Positions 16,544-25,777 of a stretch of DNA of 64,000 nucleotides are shown piece after piece; positions within the stretch are counted from its first letter, which is position 1, and each line of letters begins with the position of its first letter. The notes beneath the pieces were generated by a model, which was not told the origin of the DNA, did no database searches, and saw nothing but the letters and a program-made list of their open reading frames with translations. The stretch is from contig NZ_CAJZAG010000006.1 in assembly GCF_914271485.1 (NCBI RefSeq), forward strand, positions 1 through 64,000. The letters run 5' to 3'. The position numbers and the translations under genes were made by a program. The DNA comes from Cupriavidus pampae. Lineage in GTDB: Bacteria; Pseudomonadota; Gammaproteobacteria; Burkholderiales; Burkholderiaceae.

Positions 16544-17248
16544 TTAATCCTTGGGCACCATCTGCTCCGGCACGCCTTGCGGCGTATATCCCGGCGGCGC
16601 CGGAATCGGCTGGGACTGGGACGGGATCTGCTGCGGGTACGGCTGGCTCGTCACCGGTGCGGGTGCAGGTGCGGAGGGCGCCGGCATCGGCGTGGAGAGC
16701 GGTGCGGCGGCGCCAGACGGCGGCGCGGACGGCAGAATCGAGGCCCTGCCCGGCGTGTTGTTCTGCAACGGCAGCGCAATTTCCTGACGAGCGCCATTGC
16801 GCTCGATCACAATGCCGCGCCCACGAATCTCGACCACCTTGATCTGCGGAGACAGCGCGGCGCCCACGCGCACGGCCTTCGGCGCCCCGCCGTCGAGCGA
16901 CAGGATGGCCGCGCTCGGGCCGCTGCCATCGACATTGGCCACCACACCGATCAGTTGCACGTCGCGCACGCCGGCTTGCACGGTACCGCCGAACAGCGTG
17001 GCAATGGCACCGGTTTCCACGGCCTCCGTCTGCGCGACGCGCGCGGTGTTCGGCACGGGGATGGTCCTCATCGCCATGAAAGTGAGTACCCAGTGCGTGG
17101 CAAGCGCGCACAGCGCAACGAAGCAGACGAGGCTCGCAAGCTTCGGCAGCCAGGTGGCGGAAGGATTGAGACGGAAGGCAGGCCGGGAAATCGCAGGCAC
17201 GGGTACGCAGGGTCGGGTGAGATCAGGCGCCAAGCGTACCAGAGCCAT
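16544..17248 (-). CDS. gspC: Type II secretion protein GspC
   Basis: A 234-residue inner-membrane protein. It has a short cytoplasmic N-terminus, one membrane span (about 35-57), then the periplasmic homology region (VQLIGVVANVDGSGPSAAIL near 100-119) that contacts the GspD secretin. A Pro-rich tail follows. No PDZ domain is present, so it is the short form. It is on the opposite strand from gspG-F and separated from them by hmp and nsrR. The start at 17248 (MALVRLAPDL) is chosen over a longer frame reaching into hmp. Confidence 0.85.
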   Translation of the reverse strand: MALVRLAPDLTRPCVPVPAISRPAFRLNPSATWLPKLASLVCFVALCALATHWVLTFMAMRTIPVPNTARVAQTEAVETGAIATLFGGTVQAGVRDVQLIGVVANVDGSGPSAAILSLDGGAPKAVRVGAALSPQIKVVEIRGRGIVIERNGARQEIALPLQNNTPGRASILPSAPPSGAAAPLSTPMPAPSAPAPAPVTSQPYPQQIPSQSQPIPAPPGYTPQGVPEQMVPKD

Positions 17249-17306
17249 GCGGCAACTGTCTGTCACACGAGACCGACAATTGCCGCGCGATGCCGATATC
17301 CGACGC

Positions 17307-18527
17307 TCAGAGCAAATCGTCCAGCAGATCGGGGCCGAACACTTCACGATGGATGTTCTGCACCGGCACGCCGGCCGAGATCAGCGCGTGGCGCTGCGCC
17401 TGCATGAAACCGAGCGGGCCGCACAGGTAGAAGCGCGCATCCTTGAAATGGGTGGAGTCGCGGTCGTCGAGCAGTGCGCGGATCGGCATCGTGCCGGCGT
17501 GATCGTAGTCGCGACCAGCCTGGTCGGCGTCGTTCGGTGCCTCGTAGCTGATATGGGTACGCAGTTTCGACAGTCGCTCGCGCGCCCAGCCGAGGTCGTC
17601 GCGGTGCGCGTGATGTCCACCGTGGCGCGCGGCGTGAGCGAACAGCACGGGGCGGTGGGGCTGCTCGACCGCGAGGGTACGCAGCACCGAGAGCATCGGG
17701 GTGATGCCGATACCGGCCGACAGCAGCACGATCGGGGCACGGTCGTCGATCTCGGGCGTGAACTCGCCCCACGGCGTGCTGACGTAAAGCGTTGCGCCCA
17801 CTTGAACGGTGTCGTGCAGCCAGTTGGAGACCGCGCCCTCCGGCGTATTGATATCGCCGACTTCCCGCTTGACCGAGATGCGCCACGTCGGCAGCCCGCG
17901 CTCGGCGGACAGCGAGTACTGACGCAACTGGCGATGGCCGTCGGGGAACGTGGCCTCGACGCTGATGTACTGTCCCGGCGCGAAATCGCGCAGCGGCTTG
18001 CCGTCGGGCGACGCGAGCGTGAGCGATGCCACGGTTTCGCTCTGCTCTTCGCGTGCGACCACGCGCACCGGCAGCAGTTGGCCGGCGGCCATGCCGCTGC
18101 GGTCGTAGAGGCGCGACTCGGCGGCGATGAACGCGCCGGCCAGCAGCCAGTAGGCTTCGTCCCATGCGGCGATGAGTTCGGGGGTCGCGGCATCGCCGAG
18201 CACGATCTTGATGGCACCGATCAGGTACTTGCCGACGATCGGGTAGTGGGCGGGGGTCAGGCCCACGGCGACGTGCTTGTGGACGATGCGATCGATCACG
18301 GGCGCCAGCGCGTCGGGGTTGTCGATGTTGGCCGCGTAGGCGAACAGGCCCGATGCCAGCGACTGCTGCTGCGATCCGTTGGCCTGGTTGCCCATGTTGA
18401 ACAGGCGGGTCAGCTCCGGACGCGCCGCGAACATGTCCGCGTAGAAGCGCGTGGTGATGGCCGTGCCGTGCTCGCGCAGGACGGGAATGCTCGCATCGAT
18501 ATAGGGGCGGGAAGCAGCGGACAGCAT
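17307..18527 (-). CDS. hmp: Flavohemoprotein, nitric oxide dioxygenase Hmp
   Basis: A 406-residue cytoplasmic enzyme that converts NO and O2 to nitrate using NAD(P)H. Domain order is globin (1-140, with the haem proximal histidine in DRIVHKHVAVGL near residue 85), FAD-binding (about 155-260, RQYSLSA) and NAD-binding (about 265-400, LLSAGIGITPMLSVL). The start at 18527 has GGAG 9 bases before it. A longer start at 18554 would lie inside the NsrR-type dyad, so it is rejected. Transcription runs from the intergenic dyad shared with nsrR upstream; regulation by NsrR is strongly suggested. Confidence 0.95.
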   Translation of the reverse strand: MLSAASRPYIDASIPVLREHGTAITTRFYADMFAARPELTRLFNMGNQANGSQQQSLASGLFAYAANIDNPDALAPVIDRIVHKHVAVGLTPAHYPIVGKYLIGAIKIVLGDAATPELIAAWDEAYWLLAGAFIAAESRLYDRSGMAAGQLLPVRVVAREEQSETVASLTLASPDGKPLRDFAPGQYISVEATFPDGHRQLRQYSLSAERGLPTWRISVKREVGDINTPEGAVSNWLHDTVQVGATLYVSTPWGEFTPEIDDRAPIVLLSAGIGITPMLSVLRTLAVEQPHRPVLFAHAARHGGHHAHRDDLGWARERLSKLRTHISYEAPNDADQAGRDYDHAGTMPIRALLDDRDSTHFKDARFYLCGPLGFMQAQRHALISAGVPVQNIHREVFGPDLLDDLL

Positions 18528-18545
18528 CAGAAAAACTCCGGTTTT

Positions 18546-18568
18546 ATCATGCATCTAATATGCATGAT
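18546..18568 (-). promoter_or_regulatory. NsrR-type operator upstream of hmp
   Basis: ATCATGCAT-N5-ATGCATGAT is a perfect inverted repeat with 9-bp arms, matching the ATGCAT-containing operators known for NsrR in betaproteobacteria. It lies 19-41 bases before the hmp start and overlaps the likely -10 region, where a bound repressor would block transcription. Confidence 0.85.
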
Positions 18569-18606
18569 TTCGTTCACAATAAAGCCGGCGAAGGATGAGC
18601 GTTGGC

Positions 18607-19062
18607 TCAGGCCGCGCGCCGGCTCTGGTAATCGCGATGCAGGCTGATGATCGACTCAGCGGTCCGGCTGTTGCCGGATACTTCGCCCAGCGTCAGGCCA
18701 TCGAGCGTGCGGTAGAAAGCCTCATGGGCCTCGTCCAGCGCGCGCTTGAGCCGGCAGTTGCCGTTCAGCGCGCAGGGTGGATCCGCGCAGTCGATGATCG
18801 GCCGGTGACCCTCCAGCTCGCGCAGGATGGTGCCGACGGAGAGCCGTTCGGCCCCAGGGCCGAGTTGCAGCCCGCCGTGCCGGCCACGTGTCGCGGTCAG
18901 CCAGCCCAGTTTCGACAGCCGCGCCGCCACCTTGACGAGATGGTTGTGCGAAATGTCGAACTGCTGGCCAACTTCGGCGATGGTGATCGGCCGGCTGCCG
19001 TCGCCACGGGATACGTACATCAGCATCCGGAGCGCATAGTCGGAGAATCGGGTCAGTTGCAT
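18607..19062 (-). CDS. nsrR: Nitric oxide-sensing repressor NsrR (Rrf2 family)
   Basis: A 151-residue Rrf2-type regulator. The winged-helix DNA-binding part begins MQLTRFSDYALRMLMYVS and continues through QQFDISHNHLVKVAARLSKL. The three iron-sulfur cysteines are present in CADPPCALNGNC, spaced C-x4-C-x5-C as in NsrR (about 93-104). The cluster is destroyed by NO, relieving repression of hmp. A related dyad just upstream of the start (19083-19103) suggests autoregulation. The start at 19062 is preferred over 19101, which lies in that dyad. Confidence 0.95.
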   Translation of the reverse strand: MQLTRFSDYALRMLMYVSRGDGSRPITIAEVGQQFDISHNHLVKVAARLSKLGWLTATRGRHGGLQLGPGAERLSVGTILRELEGHRPIIDCADPPCALNGNCRLKRALDEAHEAFYRTLDGLTLGEVSGNSRTAESIISLHRDYQSRRAA

Positions 19063-19082
19063 CGTGAGGGCAATCATAGATA

Positions 19083-19103
19083 ACATGCATTGCAAATGCA
19101 AGT
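19083..19103 (-). promoter_or_regulatory. Candidate second NsrR operator upstream of nsrR
   Basis: The segment ACATGCAT-ttgca-like core-ATGCAAGT is an imperfect version of the dyad before hmp, with ATGCAT and ATGCAA half-sites 5 bp apart. It lies 21 bases before the nsrR start, suggesting that NsrR represses its own gene. Confidence 0.6.
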
Positions 19104-19255
19104 TTTAGTTGTGGCGCAAAATCACGGAAAGTGGAACGGAATGCGCCCGCACACCAAACCGTCATGCCCGTGGCGTTATACTGGCTGGCCATTCCGGCCA
19201 CGCCGACATTGCCCGGCGGGATAATCCCGGCAGACCAGGCACAAGGTCAGACACG

Positions 19256-19762
19256 ATGCACAGATTCGCCACCTCCTCCGTCACACCCCAACGACCCCAA
19301 CCATCCCGACCGTCCCGACATGGCCGCCCTGCTCTCGCCCGTGCCGGGCGCGCGCGCGGCTTCACCCTGATCGAAATCATGGTGGTGATCGTGATCCTTG
19401 GGGTGCTGGCGGCACTGGTGGTGCCGAAGATCATGAGCCGTCCCGATGAGGCACGGGTCGTGGCCGCGCGCCAGGACATCTCGTCGATCATGCAGGCCCT
19501 CAAGCTGTATCGCCTCGACAACGGTCGCTACCCGACCACCGAGCAGGGCCTGCCCGCGCTGGTGGCCAAGCCGACCACCGAACCGGTGCCGAACAACTGG
19601 AAGGGCGGGGGCTACCTCGAGAAGCTGCCCAAGGATCCGTGGGGCCATCCCTACCAATACCTGAACCCCGGCGTGCGTGGCGAGATCGACGTCTTCAGCT
19701 TCGGTGCCGACGGCCAGGCCGGCGGCAACGCGAACGACGCCGATATCGGCAACTGGGAATAA
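19256..19762 (+). CDS. gspG: Type II secretion major pseudopilin GspG
   Basis: A 168-residue major pseudopilin of the type II secretion system. The prepilin-peptidase site is [20 protein letters not shown] with the conserved Glu at +5, and the mature part has the GspG pattern ([31 protein letters not shown]). The leader before the cleavage site is 35 residues, much longer than usual; no other in-frame start codon is close to the cleavage site. First gene of gspGHIJKLMNDEF. Confidence 0.95.
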   Translation: MHRFATSSVTPQRPQPSRPSRHGRPALARAGRARGFTLIEIMVVIVILGVLAALVVPKIMSRPDEARVVAARQDISSIMQALKLYRLDNGRYPTTEQGLPALVAKPTTEPVPNNWKGGGYLEKLPKDPWGHPYQYLNPGVRGEIDVFSFGADGQAGGNANDADIGNWE

Positions 19763-19776
19763 GCCGCACCACTCCC

Positions 19777-20259
19777 ATGCGCCGACATTCGCTTGCCGCC
19801 ACCGGCTTCACGCTGCTGGAGCTACTGGTGGTCATGGTGATCGCCGGCATCGTCATCTCCCTGGTCGCCGTCAATGCCTCGCCGAACGAGCGTGGACGCA
19901 TTCTCGACGACGGCCAGCGTATTGCCAGACTGTTCGAGCTCGCGCAGGAAGAAGCGCAACTCGGTGCACGGCCCATTGCCTGGGAGGGCGATGCGGGGGG
20001 ATGGCGTTTTCTTGAAGCCACGCCGCAAGGGTGGCAACCGATGCGTACCGATGTGTTCGCGCCCGGCAAATGGCGGCTGGCCATGGATGGCGTGTCGATT
20101 GCCGAAGGCGGTCGCTCGGCGGGCAACGGTATCTTCCGGCTGGTATTCGGCCGCGAGCTCGTCGACGGGCCGCAGCGGCTGGTACTCGTGCGCGGTCCGA
20201 TCCGCGTCGATGTGACCGGCGACGGCAGCGGCCGCTACGTTGCGACGGCGCTGCCATGA
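19777..20259 (+). CDS. gspH: Type II secretion minor pseudopilin GspH
   Basis: A 160-residue minor pseudopilin. The short leader MRRHSLAATG precedes the type IV-pilin-like helix FTLLELLVVMVIAGIVISLV, with cleavage expected after the Gly. The remainder is variable, as usual in GspH. It begins 14 bases after gspG and overlaps gspI by 4 bases. Confidence 0.9.
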   Translation: MRRHSLAATGFTLLELLVVMVIAGIVISLVAVNASPNERGRILDDGQRIARLFELAQEEAQLGARPIAWEGDAGGWRFLEATPQGWQPMRTDVFAPGKWRLAMDGVSIAEGGRSAGNGIFRLVFGRELVDGPQRLVLVRGPIRVDVTGDGSGRYVATALP

Positions 20260-20663
20260 GCCGCCGCGAAATCCGCCGCCACGCCCACGCGCGGGGCTTT
20301 ACGCTGATCGAGGTACTGGTCGCGCTGACCATTCTGGCGGTGGCGCTGACGGCCACCATGCGCGCCATGGGCTCCATGGTGGAAGCCGGCACCTCGCTGC
20401 AGACCCGCATGCTGGCCGAGTGGAGTGCCGAGAACCATCTGACCACACTGCGCCTGTCGAAAACCTGGCCCGAGCCCGGCATGCGCGGCTACGACTGCCC
20501 ACAGGGCGGCATGCCGCTGTGGTGCGAGGAATCGGTTTCCGGCACGCCCAACCCGTCATTCCGCCGCGTCGAAATTGCGGTCTACCCTTCCGCCGCGAAC
20601 AAGTCCGTGCGCCTCGCCTGGCTGGTCACCATCGTCCCCAATGAAACGCGCAACATGCTCTGA
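20256..20663 (+). CDS. gspI: Type II secretion minor pseudopilin GspI
   Basis: A 135-residue minor pseudopilin with leader MSRREIRRHAHARG and pilin helix FTLIEVLVALTILAVALTAT. GspI forms the core of the pseudopilus tip with GspJ and GspK. It overlaps gspH by 4 bases (ATGA) and gspJ by 23 bases, so the genes are translationally coupled. Confidence 0.9.
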   Translation: MSRREIRRHAHARGFTLIEVLVALTILAVALTATMRAMGSMVEAGTSLQTRMLAEWSAENHLTTLRLSKTWPEPGMRGYDCPQGGMPLWCEESVSGTPNPSFRRVEIAVYPSAANKSVRLAWLVTIVPNETRNML

Positions 20664-21384
20664 CCGGCCGCGCGCACGCGGTTTTACGCTGCTCGAGATG
20701 CTGGTGGCGATCACGCTGCTGGCCGTGATGGCCGTGATCGGCTGGCGCGCGCTCGACTCGCTGACGCGCAGCCGCGAGCGGCTGACCGACCACGATCTGC
20801 GGCTGGACACGCTCAAGGTGCTGTATGGCCAGTTTCAGTCCGATTGCGAGCATCTGGCGACGGCGGCGCTGTTGCAGGCGAGTCCGCTCGAACTGGGACC
20901 GGGCCAGTTGCTGATGGTGCGCGACCGCCGTGACACAGGCCAGCCGACCGCCTGGCAGGTGATTGCCTACCGCCTCGACGGCGACACGCTGGTGCGCGCG
21001 GCCAGCCCCTATCTGGCTTCGCGCAACGAGGTGCGCGGCGCGCTGCTGAATATGCGGCAGGCCGCCGGTCAGGGCGTGCAGGTGCGGCCTCTGGTGCGTG
21101 ACGTGAACAGCGTGTCTGCGCGTGCCTGGGTGGAGCCCGGCGGCTGGCAGGCCGACACGGGTCGTATCTACGGTGCGCTGATTCAGGGGAACGCGGCGGC
21201 CAGCGCGGCCGCGGCGGCGGCCTCGTCGATTGCCGACGCGACCGGCGCAAGCGACGCCGAAGCGAGCTTCGGCAATATCGCCACCGCCACCGCGCTGCGT
21301 GCGGTCGAACTGACGATCTTCGCGCGCATGGGGGACGGCGACACGCCGCGGCAGTTCCAGAAAGTCTGCATGACGGGGCTATGA
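20641..21384 (+). CDS. gspJ: Type II secretion minor pseudopilin GspJ
   Basis: A 247-residue minor pseudopilin with leader MKRATCSDRPRARG and helix FTLLEMLVAITLLAVMAVIG. It contains an Ala-rich stretch around residues 183-205 that is probably a surface loop. It overlaps gspI by 23 bases and gspK by 4 bases. Confidence 0.9.
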   Translation: MKRATCSDRPRARGFTLLEMLVAITLLAVMAVIGWRALDSLTRSRERLTDHDLRLDTLKVLYGQFQSDCEHLATAALLQASPLELGPGQLLMVRDRRDTGQPTAWQVIAYRLDGDTLVRAASPYLASRNEVRGALLNMRQAAGQGVQVRPLVRDVNSVSARAWVEPGGWQADTGRIYGALIQGNAAASAAAAAASSIADATGASDAEASFGNIATATALRAVELTIFARMGDGDTPRQFQKVCMTGL

Positions 21385-22436
21385 CCGTGCGCGCTACGCC
21401 CTCTTCCCGTGTTGGCCGCTCTGGCTACCTTGCCTCCCGGCGGCTCGCCGGCGGTCGTGCCCAGCGCGGCGCGGCGGTCGTGACCGCGCTGCTCATCGTC
21501 ACGCTCGCGGTGGTCGTGGTCTCCGGCATGCTGTGGCGACAACAGGTGCAGATTCGCTCGATCGAGAACCAGCGGCTGCTGGCGCAGGCCACGTGGATCC
21601 AGCGTGCGGCTGTGGACTGGGCGCGCCTGATCCTGCGCGACGACCAGCGCCGCTCGCAGGTGGATTACATCGGCGAGCCATGGTCGGTGCCAGTGGCCGA
21701 GACCAAGCTGTCCGATTTTCTGGGGGCGGGGCTGCGCACCGATCAGGCCGGCGAGACCTCGTTTCTGTCGGGCCGCATCATGGATGCGCAGGCACGCTTC
21801 AACCTGACCAATCTGGTGCTGTGGACGGCCGAGGGCACCGGCCGAACGGCCAGCATCGATAGCACGGCCCTGGTCGCGTTTCAGCGTCTGCTGCAGACGC
21901 TCGGCCTGAACGCCGGGCTGGCCGAGCCCACCGCGCAATACATGCTGCGCGCGGCCCGCGGCGGCAGCAGCAACGGCCAGCCGGCGCCGCGCCCACCGGA
22001 TAGCGTCGACGACCTGCTCGCGGTGCCTGGCTTCTCGCCGGACATGGTGGCGCTGCTGGAGCCGTTCGTGGCTGTACTGCCGGAGCGCACGAAGGTGAAC
22101 GCCAACACCGCGGATGCGGAGGTGCTCGCGGCGGTCATCAACATGCCGATCGAGAAAGCCCGCGAGCTGGTGCGCCAGCGCGATCGCGCGTACTTCAACA
22201 ACACCAACGACGTGGTCAACCAGTTGTCGGCGATTGCGCCGCAGGTCAACGCGAGTTCGGCCACGAGTCTGCTCGATGTGCGCACACACTACTTCCTGAT
22301 CTACGGTCTGGTGCGACATGAACGCGCCAACCGGCTACAGGTGTCATTGGTATTCCGCGCCGATGTTCTCGGCAGCGGCAACACCACCCGCGTGGTCTGG
22401 GTGCACGACGTCGATCGCCTGCCCGAAGTGCGCTGA
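21381..22436 (+). CDS. gspK: Type II secretion minor pseudopilin GspK
   Basis: A 351-residue tip pseudopilin. The leader and hydrophobic helix are QRGAAVVTALLIVTLAVVVV (about 32-51); as known for GspK, the +5 Glu of other pseudopilins is not present. Mature features include the INA/NLTN-type segment AQARFNLTNL and LPERTKVNANTADAEVLAAV, typical of GspK. It ends the gspGHIJK block; a 339-base gap follows before gspL. Confidence 0.9.
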   Translation: MTVRATPSSRVGRSGYLASRRLAGGRAQRGAAVVTALLIVTLAVVVVSGMLWRQQVQIRSIENQRLLAQATWIQRAAVDWARLILRDDQRRSQVDYIGEPWSVPVAETKLSDFLGAGLRTDQAGETSFLSGRIMDAQARFNLTNLVLWTAEGTGRTASIDSTALVAFQRLLQTLGLNAGLAEPTAQYMLRAARGGSSNGQPAPRPPDSVDDLLAVPGFSPDMVALLEPFVAVLPERTKVNANTADAEVLAAVINMPIEKARELVRQRDRAYFNNTNDVVNQLSAIAPQVNASSATSLLDVRTHYFLIYGLVRHERANRLQVSLVFRADVLGSGNTTRVVWVHDVDRLPEVR

Positions 22437-22775
22437 ACAGGGTGCCGGCAGTGTGCCGGAAGTGCGACAGCCGGATGCTGGAAGTGCCCACGCGCACTGC
22501 GCCACGGACTAGCGCCAATCGCCATCCAATGCAATCGGACGGGCTGCTATTGACGCGAGTTAGTCACACAGGCAAGGTATGCTGCTGCGCCTGTTCGGGG
22601 GTCGATTCCAGGCCCGCTGCAAGCGCCACCCGGAAGCCCTGCCGAACCGCGACCGGAACGTTTCCGAGCCTTTCCCGCGCATGTGCCACGCCGGTTTCCA
22701 GACCGCCCGGGGGCGGCCCCGGAGACGCTTTCGCAGGCGATCCGGTGCGATAAGTGCCACTAATCCAAGGATATT
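22437..22775 (+). other. 339-base gap inside the gsp operon
   Basis: No convincing gene is visible on either strand. There is no T-run terminator. A TTGACG (22550-22555) could be a -35 box, but I see no -10 at a normal distance. The gap may hold an internal promoter for gspLMNDEF or the remains of a lost gene. Confidence 0.5.
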
Positions 22776-24344
22776 TTGAGTACCACCCTCTACGTCCGCC
22801 TGCCGCAACGGCCGCATGACCAGCCGCAACCGTGGCAGTTCGGCGCGATGCCGTTTGCATTGGTCCGCACGCCCGTGGGGGATAAGAACCGCCGCGTTGG
22901 TGACGCGAGTGCGATCGATCTGTTGCGCGAAGGCCACGCTCTGGTGTCCGAACTGCCGGCTGCGGATCGCCTCGTGCTGATCGTCGCCGCCAGCGACGTG
23001 TTGCTGACCACCGCCATGGTGCCGCCGCTGCCGCCGGCCCGACTCAAGCTCGCCCTGCCGAATCTGGTCGAGGATGCGCTGGCGACCGATGCGCAGCCCT
23101 GCCATATCGCGCTCGGGCCGGGTCTGGAACCTGGCACGCCCGCACGCGGCGCGCGACGCCGGCTGCTGATGGTGGCCGATCGCGCCTGGCTGCGCGCGGT
23201 GCTCGATGCGTTTGCCGATCACAAACACCGACGCCGCCATGTGGTGCCGGCCCAGTTGTGCATTCCGCTGACGCCGCTGACCACCACGCAGGTGCTGCGC
23301 AAGTACGAGCCGAAGCTCGCCACCGTCGGCGCCGAGCCGGATCCGCTGGCGGAGCCCGAAGACGAGAACGGCGATCAGGGCGGTGCCGAAGGCGGTCCGG
23401 CCGACCAAGGCGTGGACAGTGCCGTTTCAAACAATGCTGAGGCCGTGGTCGCGCCGGTCCAGCTGGCGACGCTGGTGGTCGAAGGTGCCGCCGCGGCGCT
23501 CGCCGAATCCGCCGCGCTGCTGGAAACCGGTCCGGCCACCCGCATCGGCAATGGCCGGCTGTGGCAGGTGACGGTGCGCACCGGCGCCTACGAAGGGTAT
23601 GGCCTGCTGCTCGGCGACGAGGCGCTGGCCGCATGGCAGGCGCTCGCGCCGGCCGGCCGCTGGCACGGCGATCGCGCCGCGCTTGCGCACGCACCGGTGC
23701 CGGCACTCTACGAGCGCCGCCACACGGGACGCGCGCCGCGTCCGCTCGACGACTGGCGCGTGTGGCTGGAAGGCGCCGAGGATTGTCTGCGGCAGCGCGA
23801 CCTGGACCTCGCGCAGTTCGAATTCGCGCAGGGCCGCATCGACCGCTGGAACCTGCGTGCATGGCGTCTGCCGGTTGCCCTCGCCTGCGGCGTGCTGCTT
23901 GTGCAGTTGATCGGCATCAACGTGCACTGGCTGATGCTGAGCAAGGAGCGCGACCAGCTGGAAGCGGCGCAGACCCAGGCGTTGCGCACGGCGTTTCCGC
24001 AGATCCCGGTCGTGATCGACCCGCCGCTGCAGATGCGCCGGCAGGTGGAACAGTTGCGGCTGGCATCGGGCCGTAGCACCCCCGACGATTTCCTGCCGCT
24101 CGCGGACCGCTTTGCGGGCGCCGCGCGCAGCCTGGCGCCCGACGCGCTGCAGGCGCTCGAGTATCGCGGCGGCATGCTGTATGTCACGTTGAAGCCCGGC
24201 ACCGATACCAGTGCATTGCGCAACAGCGTGCGACAGGTCGGGCTACAGATGGACGAAGACAAGAACCCGCCGGACGCGATGACACGCGCCACCGGCACGC
24301 CCGGGCCCGCGGGCTCGCGCTGGACTGTAAAGCCCGGAACATGA
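22776..24344 (+). CDS. gspL: Type II secretion protein GspL
   Basis: A 522-residue bitopic inner-membrane protein. The cytoplasmic actin-like domain (about 1-360) would bind GspE; a membrane span follows (VALACGVLLVQLIGINVHWL, about 368-387), then a periplasmic ferredoxin-like domain. An acidic, Gly-rich insert (about 188-222) interrupts the cytoplasmic domain. The start is a TTG at 22776 with AAGGA 4 bases upstream; no ATG or GTG in frame fits the beginning MSTTLYVRLP. Confidence 0.85.
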   Translation: MSTTLYVRLPQRPHDQPQPWQFGAMPFALVRTPVGDKNRRVGDASAIDLLREGHALVSELPAADRLVLIVAASDVLLTTAMVPPLPPARLKLALPNLVEDALATDAQPCHIALGPGLEPGTPARGARRRLLMVADRAWLRAVLDAFADHKHRRRHVVPAQLCIPLTPLTTTQVLRKYEPKLATVGAEPDPLAEPEDENGDQGGAEGGPADQGVDSAVSNNAEAVVAPVQLATLVVEGAAAALAESAALLETGPATRIGNGRLWQVTVRTGAYEGYGLLLGDEALAAWQALAPAGRWHGDRAALAHAPVPALYERRHTGRAPRPLDDWRVWLEGAEDCLRQRDLDLAQFEFAQGRIDRWNLRAWRLPVALACGVLLVQLIGINVHWLMLSKERDQLEAAQTQALRTAFPQIPVVIDPPLQMRRQVEQLRLASGRSTPDDFLPLADRFAGAARSLAPDALQALEYRGGMLYVTLKPGTDTSALRNSVRQVGLQMDEDKNPPDAMTRATGTPGPAGSRWTVKPGT

Positions 24345-24937
24345 GAAACATCACGAACGCCGGTCGCGGCGGCAAGGGCACGCGAGGCGCCGCCTTTGGC
24401 CGCTTTGCGCGACTGCGCCCGCGCATTCCGGAGCGCTGGCTCGAACGCTTCGATGCATTCTGGGAAGCGCGCAATCCGCGCGAGCAGGCGATTCTCGGCG
24501 GTGGCTCGCTGGTATTGGTACTGGTGATCGGCTACACGCTGCTGTGGGAACCGGCGTCAAGCGGCCGCGTGGCAATGGCGAAGAGCCTGCCCGCGCTGCG
24601 CGCCGACCTCGCCGAAATGGAAACGCTGGCACAGGAAGCACGCGGCCTGTCCGCAAGCCCCGCGCCATCGTTGCGCGGCGATGCGCTGACGCAGGCGCTG
24701 CAGGACACCCTCAGTCAGCACGGCCTCAAGGCCACGCGACTGGCCACGACCGGCGACAACGCGGTACAGGTACAACTCGAGAAAGTAGCGTTTGGCTCGG
24801 TAGCTAGCTGGCTGCAGGACGTTCGTCTGCAGCAGCGGCTCAAGGTCACCGATGCGCGGTTTTCGTACGTCGGTGCCACCGCGCTGGTCAATGTCACCGC
24901 GACGCTGCAAGGCCCTGGCGCAGGCGGACGTAACTGA
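24341..24937 (+). CDS. gspM: Type II secretion protein GspM
   Basis: A 198-residue bitopic membrane protein that partners GspL. A basic cytoplasmic N-terminus of about 50 residues leads to one membrane span (AILGGGSLVLVLVIGYTLLW, about 50-69), then a periplasmic domain with ALTQALQDTLSQHGL. It overlaps gspL by 4 bases and gspN by one base. Confidence 0.9.
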   Translation: MRNITNAGRGGKGTRGAAFGRFARLRPRIPERWLERFDAFWEARNPREQAILGGGSLVLVLVIGYTLLWEPASSGRVAMAKSLPALRADLAEMETLAQEARGLSASPAPSLRGDALTQALQDTLSQHGLKATRLATTGDNAVQVQLEKVAFGSVASWLQDVRLQQRLKVTDARFSYVGATALVNVTATLQGPGAGGRN

Positions 24938-25743
24938 TGGCGCGGCTGGAGTCCCTGCGGCTGCCGCGCCGGCGCCGGCGCGAGTCGAGCGGCTGGCGGC
25001 GCGTGCGATGGGCGTTGCTCGGCGTGGTGGTGGTGATCGCCACGCTGATCGCGCAGCTGCCCGCCGCGTGGCTGGCCGACAGTGTGGCGGCGCGGTCTGG
25101 CCGGCGCGTGCTGCTGGCCGATGCGGCCGGCACGATCTGGCATGGCAGTGCGACGCTGGCGCTGTCCGCCGGCGCGGGCAGCCAGACCGCTACCGTACTG
25201 CCGGGGCGACTGGCCTGGACGGTGCCGTTCTGGCCAATGCTGACCGGCACGCTGCGCGTGGTGGTCTCGCATGACCGCTCGCTGGCCGCGCCGGTGGCAC
25301 TGTCGGTGACCCCGCGCGGCTGGACCGCGCAGGCCGGAGCACTGAGCCTGCCGGCGTCGTTGCTGGAAGGTGTGGGCGCGCCGTTCAACACGCTACGCCC
25401 CGACGGGCAGATGCGGCTGGACTGGTCGGCGTTGCGCGGACGGTTTGCCGATGGCGCGCTGGAGGGGCATCTGACCCTGCGCGTCGAGCAAGTATCATCG
25501 GCGATCAGCCGTCTGCGGCCGCTGGGCAGCTACCGCGCCGAGATCGACTGGACCGGCGCGACAGGAAGACTGGAATTGAAGACCATCGCGGGGCCGCTGT
25601 ACCTGGAGGGCAGCGGCACGCTGGGCAAGCCCGCGCGATTCGAGGGGACGGCGAAGGCCGACCCCGAAGCCGCGGCGCAACTGGCTGGGCTGCTGAGCCT
25701 GCTGGGACGACGTGAGGACAATGTGACAAGGCTGCGCTTCTAA
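24937..25743 (+). CDS. gspN: Type II secretion protein GspN
   Basis: A 268-residue GspN-type protein with an N-terminal membrane anchor (WALLGVVVVIATLIAQLPAAW, about 25-44) and a beta-rich periplasmic part that contains AGTIWHGSATLAL. GspN is found in some systems and is not always essential; its role is unclear. It overlaps gspM by one base and precedes gspD by 34 bases. Confidence 0.85.
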   Translation: MARLESLRLPRRRRRESSGWRRVRWALLGVVVVIATLIAQLPAAWLADSVAARSGRRVLLADAAGTIWHGSATLALSAGAGSQTATVLPGRLAWTVPFWPMLTGTLRVVVSHDRSLAAPVALSVTPRGWTAQAGALSLPASLLEGVGAPFNTLRPDGQMRLDWSALRGRFADGALEGHLTLRVEQVSSAISRLRPLGSYRAEIDWTGATGRLELKTIAGPLYLEGSGTLGKPARFEGTAKADPEAAAQLAGLLSLLGRREDNVTRLRF

Positions 25744-25777
25744 TCCACGACGCAACCGAAGCCAGCCGGAACCGATT

